Origin: Undibacterium sp.
GTDB lineage: Bacteria; Pseudomonadota; Gammaproteobacteria; Burkholderiales; Burkholderiaceae_D
Direction of reading: 5' to 3'
NCBI GenBank assembly: GCA_019752975.1
Contig: JAIELM010000031.1
Coordinates: forward strand, 1-7,750
Length of the DNA stretch: 7,750 bases
Shown: positions 5,543 to 7,750 of the stretch, in pieces
How positions within the stretch are numbered: the first letter of the stretch is position 1
How the letters are laid out: the number at the start of each line of letters is the position of its first letter
Program-made: the position numbers and the translations under genes
Notes under the pieces: generated by a model
Seen by the model: the letters and a program-made list of their open reading frames with translations, nothing else
Database searches by the model: none
Told to the model about the DNA's origin: nothing

Positions 5543-7750
5543 GTGCAAGATAAAGTAAAAAATAGTTTGGTGGGAATGGTGTCCTCACTCATCGAGGTTA
5601 GGCCTGAAGATATTGATGGTGATACCGCCTTAAGCGGTTATGGTTTTGATTCGATTTCCTTGACCAAGTTTGCCAAAGCCATTAGCGACCAATATAAAAT
5701 TGAACTTACACCGACGATCTTTTTTGAATATCCAACTTTGGATGGTCTAGCCAATTATCTGGTGCGTGAGCATGCCGCTGTATTTGCGCAAAATCATATC
5801 CTGTTACCAGTTGAAGTGTCCAAACCCAGTAAAGTAGTCACACCACCCCAAAGTGCAGCAGGACGTCTTCTCGCGCGTCCTCGTGGAGGTTTTGCTTTGC
5901 CATCGATATCGAATGCTATTGCCCCTTCAATTACTCCTTCAAGTACTCCTTCATTCGCCTCTCCAGTTACGACATCGCGTCGGCAATTGAGTGGATTCGC
6001 TGATGAACCGGTGGCGATTATAGGGATGAGTGGACAATTTCCAATGGCTGGTAATATCGACGAATTTTGGCAGGCACTTGTCGAAGGCAAGGATTGTATT
6101 AGCGAAATTCCGACCGATCGTTGGGATTGGCAATCGATTTACGGTGATCCTAATTTGGAAGAAAATAAATCGAATATCAAGTGGGGCGGTTTTATCGATG
6201 GTATTGCTGATTTTGATCCGCTGTTCTTTGGCATCTCACCAAAAGAAGCAGAATTGATGGATCCTCAGCAGCGTTTGATGATGCTGCATATTTGGAAGGC
6301 ATTGGAGGATGCAGGTTATGCTGGTTCTGCACTCTCAGGTAGTAATACTGGGATTTATGTGGGAACGATCGCAAGTGGATATGCCAACTTGATTAGCCGC
6401 GCCAATGTGGCGATTGAAGGTTTTTCTGCGACGGGTTCTGTGTCTTCGGTAGGCCCAAATCGCATGAGTTATTTCCTTGATTTTCATGGCCCAAGCGAGC
6501 CGGTAGAAACAGCTTGCTCAAGCTCGTTGGTGGCCTTGCGGCGTGCTGTTTTGGCGATTAGAAGAGGTGAATGTGGCGTGGCGATTGTGGGTGGGGTCAA
6601 TACCATTGTCACGCCAGACCTGCATATCAGTTTCAACAAAGCGGGCATGCTCAGTGAAGATGGTCGCTGCAAAACCTTTTCTAGTGCAGCTAACGGCTAC
6701 GTACGCGGCGAAGGTGTGGGGATGGTGGTGTTAAAGGCGCTGTCTGCGGCAGAACGTGATGGCGATCATATTTATGGTGTGGTGCGCGGTACTGCGGAAA
6801 ATCATGGTGGACGGGCTAGTTCTCTGACCGCCCCGAATCCCAAGGCGCAGGCCGCTGTCGTTAAAAGGGCGTACCAAGATGCGGGCATTGATCCACGTAC
6901 GATTACTTATATCGAAGCCCATGGCACTGGTACCAGTCTAGGCGACCCAATTGAAATTAACGGTTTGAAAGCGGCATTTAAGGAGCTATACAGTGAGGTC
7001 ACGGATGAGGTCGTCAGTGCAGTGACTGAAAAGCATTGTGGACTTGGCTCCGCAAAGTCAAATTTCGGACATCTAGAGCTCGCGGCAGGCATCGTTGGTG
7101 TGATCAAGGTTTTACTGCAAATGAAGCATAAAACTTTGGTTAAAAGTTTGCACTGTGAGAGCGTAAATCCCTATATTCATTTTGATGATAGCCCATTTTA
7201 TGTCGTGCAAGAAGCACGACCATGGACTGCTTTGTCAGATGCGAATGGCAAGGATTTGCCACGTCGTGCTGGTGTGAGCTCGTTTGGTTTTGGCGGCGTT
7301 AATGCCCATATTGTATTGGAAGAATACATCGCCACTGAGCCAATTTCACCTGCTTCAACAGAGCCTGTCATTGTGCTGCTCTCAGCACGCAAGGATGCTC
7401 GTTTACAAGAGCAGGCGCAGGAGTTATTGACCTTCATCAGTGAGCGACAAACTGAACATAGTGTAGCACTTCGTGACCTTGCCTACACCTTGCAAGTTGG
7501 GCGCGAGGCGATGGAAGTGCGACTCGCATTGGTGGTCAATTCGTTTGCCGAGTTGCGCGATAAATTGACCCAAGTTGTGGCGGGTGTGACTAATATTAAT
7601 CAGGTTTATCGTGGACAGATACTACGCAATCGAGACGCGATGAATGCCGATGAGCATATCGCGAATACCGTACGACAATGCTTAGTTGAAGGACGGTTCG
7701 GTCAATTGCTTGATTTATGGGTGACTGGTTACAATCTAGATTGGAATCGT
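5543..7750 (+). CDS. Trans-AT modular polyketide synthase, 3'-partial (ACP-KS-post-KS region)
   Basis: Second assembly-line protein, open to the end of the window (736 visible residues from the GTG start). An in-frame ATG at 5537 would add two residues but leaves no gap to the Shine-Dalgarno site. Domain order: ACP2 (3-77), a Ser/Pro/Thr-rich linker (78-153), KS2 (154-597), and a post-KS/AT-docking region cut at residue 736 in LLDLWVTGYNLDWNR, which parallels LLDLWVKG in gene 1. ACP2 is the carrier of the module whose KS, DH and KR are on gene 1, so the two proteins must work together. No N-terminal docking domain is seen: the ACP fold starts almost at residue 1. No AT follows the KS as far as can be read. 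Later domains are outside the window. Confidence 0.96.
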   Translation, partial: MQDKVKNSLVGMVSSLIEVRPEDIDGDTALSGYGFDSISLTKFAKAISDQYKIELTPTIFFEYPTLDGLANYLVREHAAVFAQNHILLPVEVSKPSKVVTPPQSAAGRLLARPRGGFALPSISNAIAPSITPSSTPSFASPVTTSRRQLSGFADEPVAIIGMSGQFPMAGNIDEFWQALVEGKDCISEIPTDRWDWQSIYGDPNLEENKSNIKWGGFIDGIADFDPLFFGISPKEAELMDPQQRLMMLHIWKALEDAGYAGSALSGSNTGIYVGTIASGYANLISRANVAIEGFSATGSVSSVGPNRMSYFLDFHGPSEPVETACSSSLVALRRAVLAIRRGECGVAIVGGVNTIVTPDLHISFNKAGMLSEDGRCKTFSSAANGYVRGEGVGMVVLKALSAAERDGDHIYGVVRGTAENHGGRASSLTAPNPKAQAAVVKRAYQDAGIDPRTITYIEAHGTGTSLGDPIEINGLKAAFKELYSEVTDEVVSAVTEKHCGLGSAKSNFGHLELAAGIVGVIKVLLQMKHKTLVKSLHCESVNPYIHFDDSPFYVVQEARPWTALSDANGKDLPRRAGVSSFGFGGVNAHIVLEEYIATEPISPASTEPVIVLLSARKDARLQEQAQELLTFISERQTEHSVALRDLAYTLQVGREAMEVRLALVVNSFAELRDKLTQVVAGVTNINQVYRGQILRNRDAMNADEHIANTVRQCLVEGRFGQLLDLWVTGYNLDWNR
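5549..5773 (+). other. Acyl carrier protein domain ACP2 at the protein N-terminus
   Basis: Phosphopantetheine attachment Ser is S37 (TCG 5651-5653) in GYGFDSISLTKF; the domain ends with TIFFEYPTLDGLANYLV. Its sequence differs clearly from ACP1 (FDSIS versus IDSVM). By position it serves KS1, DH2 and KR of the preceding protein and delivers the chain to KS2. Confidence 0.94.
5924..5953 (+). repeat. 12-bp tandem repeat, about 2.5 copies, in the ACP2-KS2 linker
   Basis: Units CCTTCAATTACT (5924-5935) and CCTTCAAGTACT (5936-5947) differ at two adjacent bases and are followed by a partial copy CCTTCA. They are codon-phased and encode PSIT-PSST-PS (from residue 128), inside a Pro/Ser/Thr-rich linker of about 75 residues. 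Confidence 0.85.
6002..7333 (+). other. Ketosynthase domain KS2
   Basis: Condensing domain that accepts the chain from ACP2. Catalytic residues are present: C325 in ETACSSSL (TGC 6515-6517), H460 in EAHGTGTSLGDP (CAT 6920-6922) and H510 in SNFGHLELAAG (CAT 7070-7072), so it should elongate. It is clearly not a recent copy of KS1: it has SVGPNRMSYFLD where KS1 has ASIANRISYYCN, NHGGRASSLTAPNP where KS1 has NHGGKTNGYTVPNP, and about ten extra residues before the GSAKSN motif. This points to a different KS clade and hence a different accepted beta-carbon state. Confidence 0.96.
7334..7750 (+). other. Post-KS linker / AT-docking region after KS2, cut by the window
   Basis: Residues 598-736 contain VLLSARKDARLQEQ and DLAYTLQVGREAMEVRLA, closely matching the region after KS1, and end at LLDLWVTGYNLDWNR just before the expected LPTYPF-type end motif. 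No acyltransferase motif is present in the part seen. The next domain cannot be known from this window. Confidence 0.88.

Noticed and set aside
5443..5545. Terminator or promoter between the two genes
   Set aside because: Only 10 bases separate the genes, with no hairpin and T-run and no room for -35/-10 boxes outside coding sequence.
5794..6133. Antisense open frames opposite the ACP2-KS2 linker
   Set aside because: Shadows of gene 2 with no ribosome binding site or domain of their own.

Overview
This window is a stretch of a modular trans-acyltransferase (trans-AT) polyketide synthase (PKS) assembly line. It is entirely coding on the + strand, apart from a 10-base gap between two genes. 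Neither gene is complete. The first reading frame is already open at base 1, and the second is still open at base 7750. No AT domain follows either ketosynthase (KS). In its place is the short conserved post-KS region usual in trans-AT systems, so extender units must be loaded by a separate AT encoded elsewhere. No gene for initiation, release, tailoring, resistance or transport is visible.

Layout: gene 1 (1-5532) encodes, in order, the C-terminal part of a dehydratase (DH1), an acyl carrier protein (ACP1), a ketosynthase (KS1), the post-KS/AT-docking region, a second dehydratase (DH2) and a ketoreductase (KR). It ends after a short polar tail without an ACP. Gene 2 (5543 onward) starts directly with an ACP (ACP2), followed by KS2 and most of its post-KS region. 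One module is therefore split between two proteins: KS1-DH2-KR on the first and ACP2 on the second. Inferred chemistry: KS1 takes the chain from ACP1 and extends it, KR reduces the beta-keto group, DH2 (if active) dehydrates it, and the product on ACP2 passes to KS2. The upstream DH1-ACP1 module has no KR in its usual place, which suggests the second half of a dehydrating bimodule.

The points most worth a second look are the KR|ACP protein split without an obvious docking domain, the missing KR next to DH1, a Gly-to-Asp change in the DH2 active-site motif, and codon-phased short tandem repeats in four linkers. Gene 2 most likely starts at a GTG rather than at the ATG six bases upstream.

Organism: base composition is roughly balanced by eye, and Leu codons are mixed (TTG, TTA, CTG). 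Strong Shine-Dalgarno spacing and dense PKS coding fit a bacterium. A proteobacterium of moderate GC is my guess, but nothing here fixes the taxon. The product cannot be named. I see no novel non-PKS system in the window.
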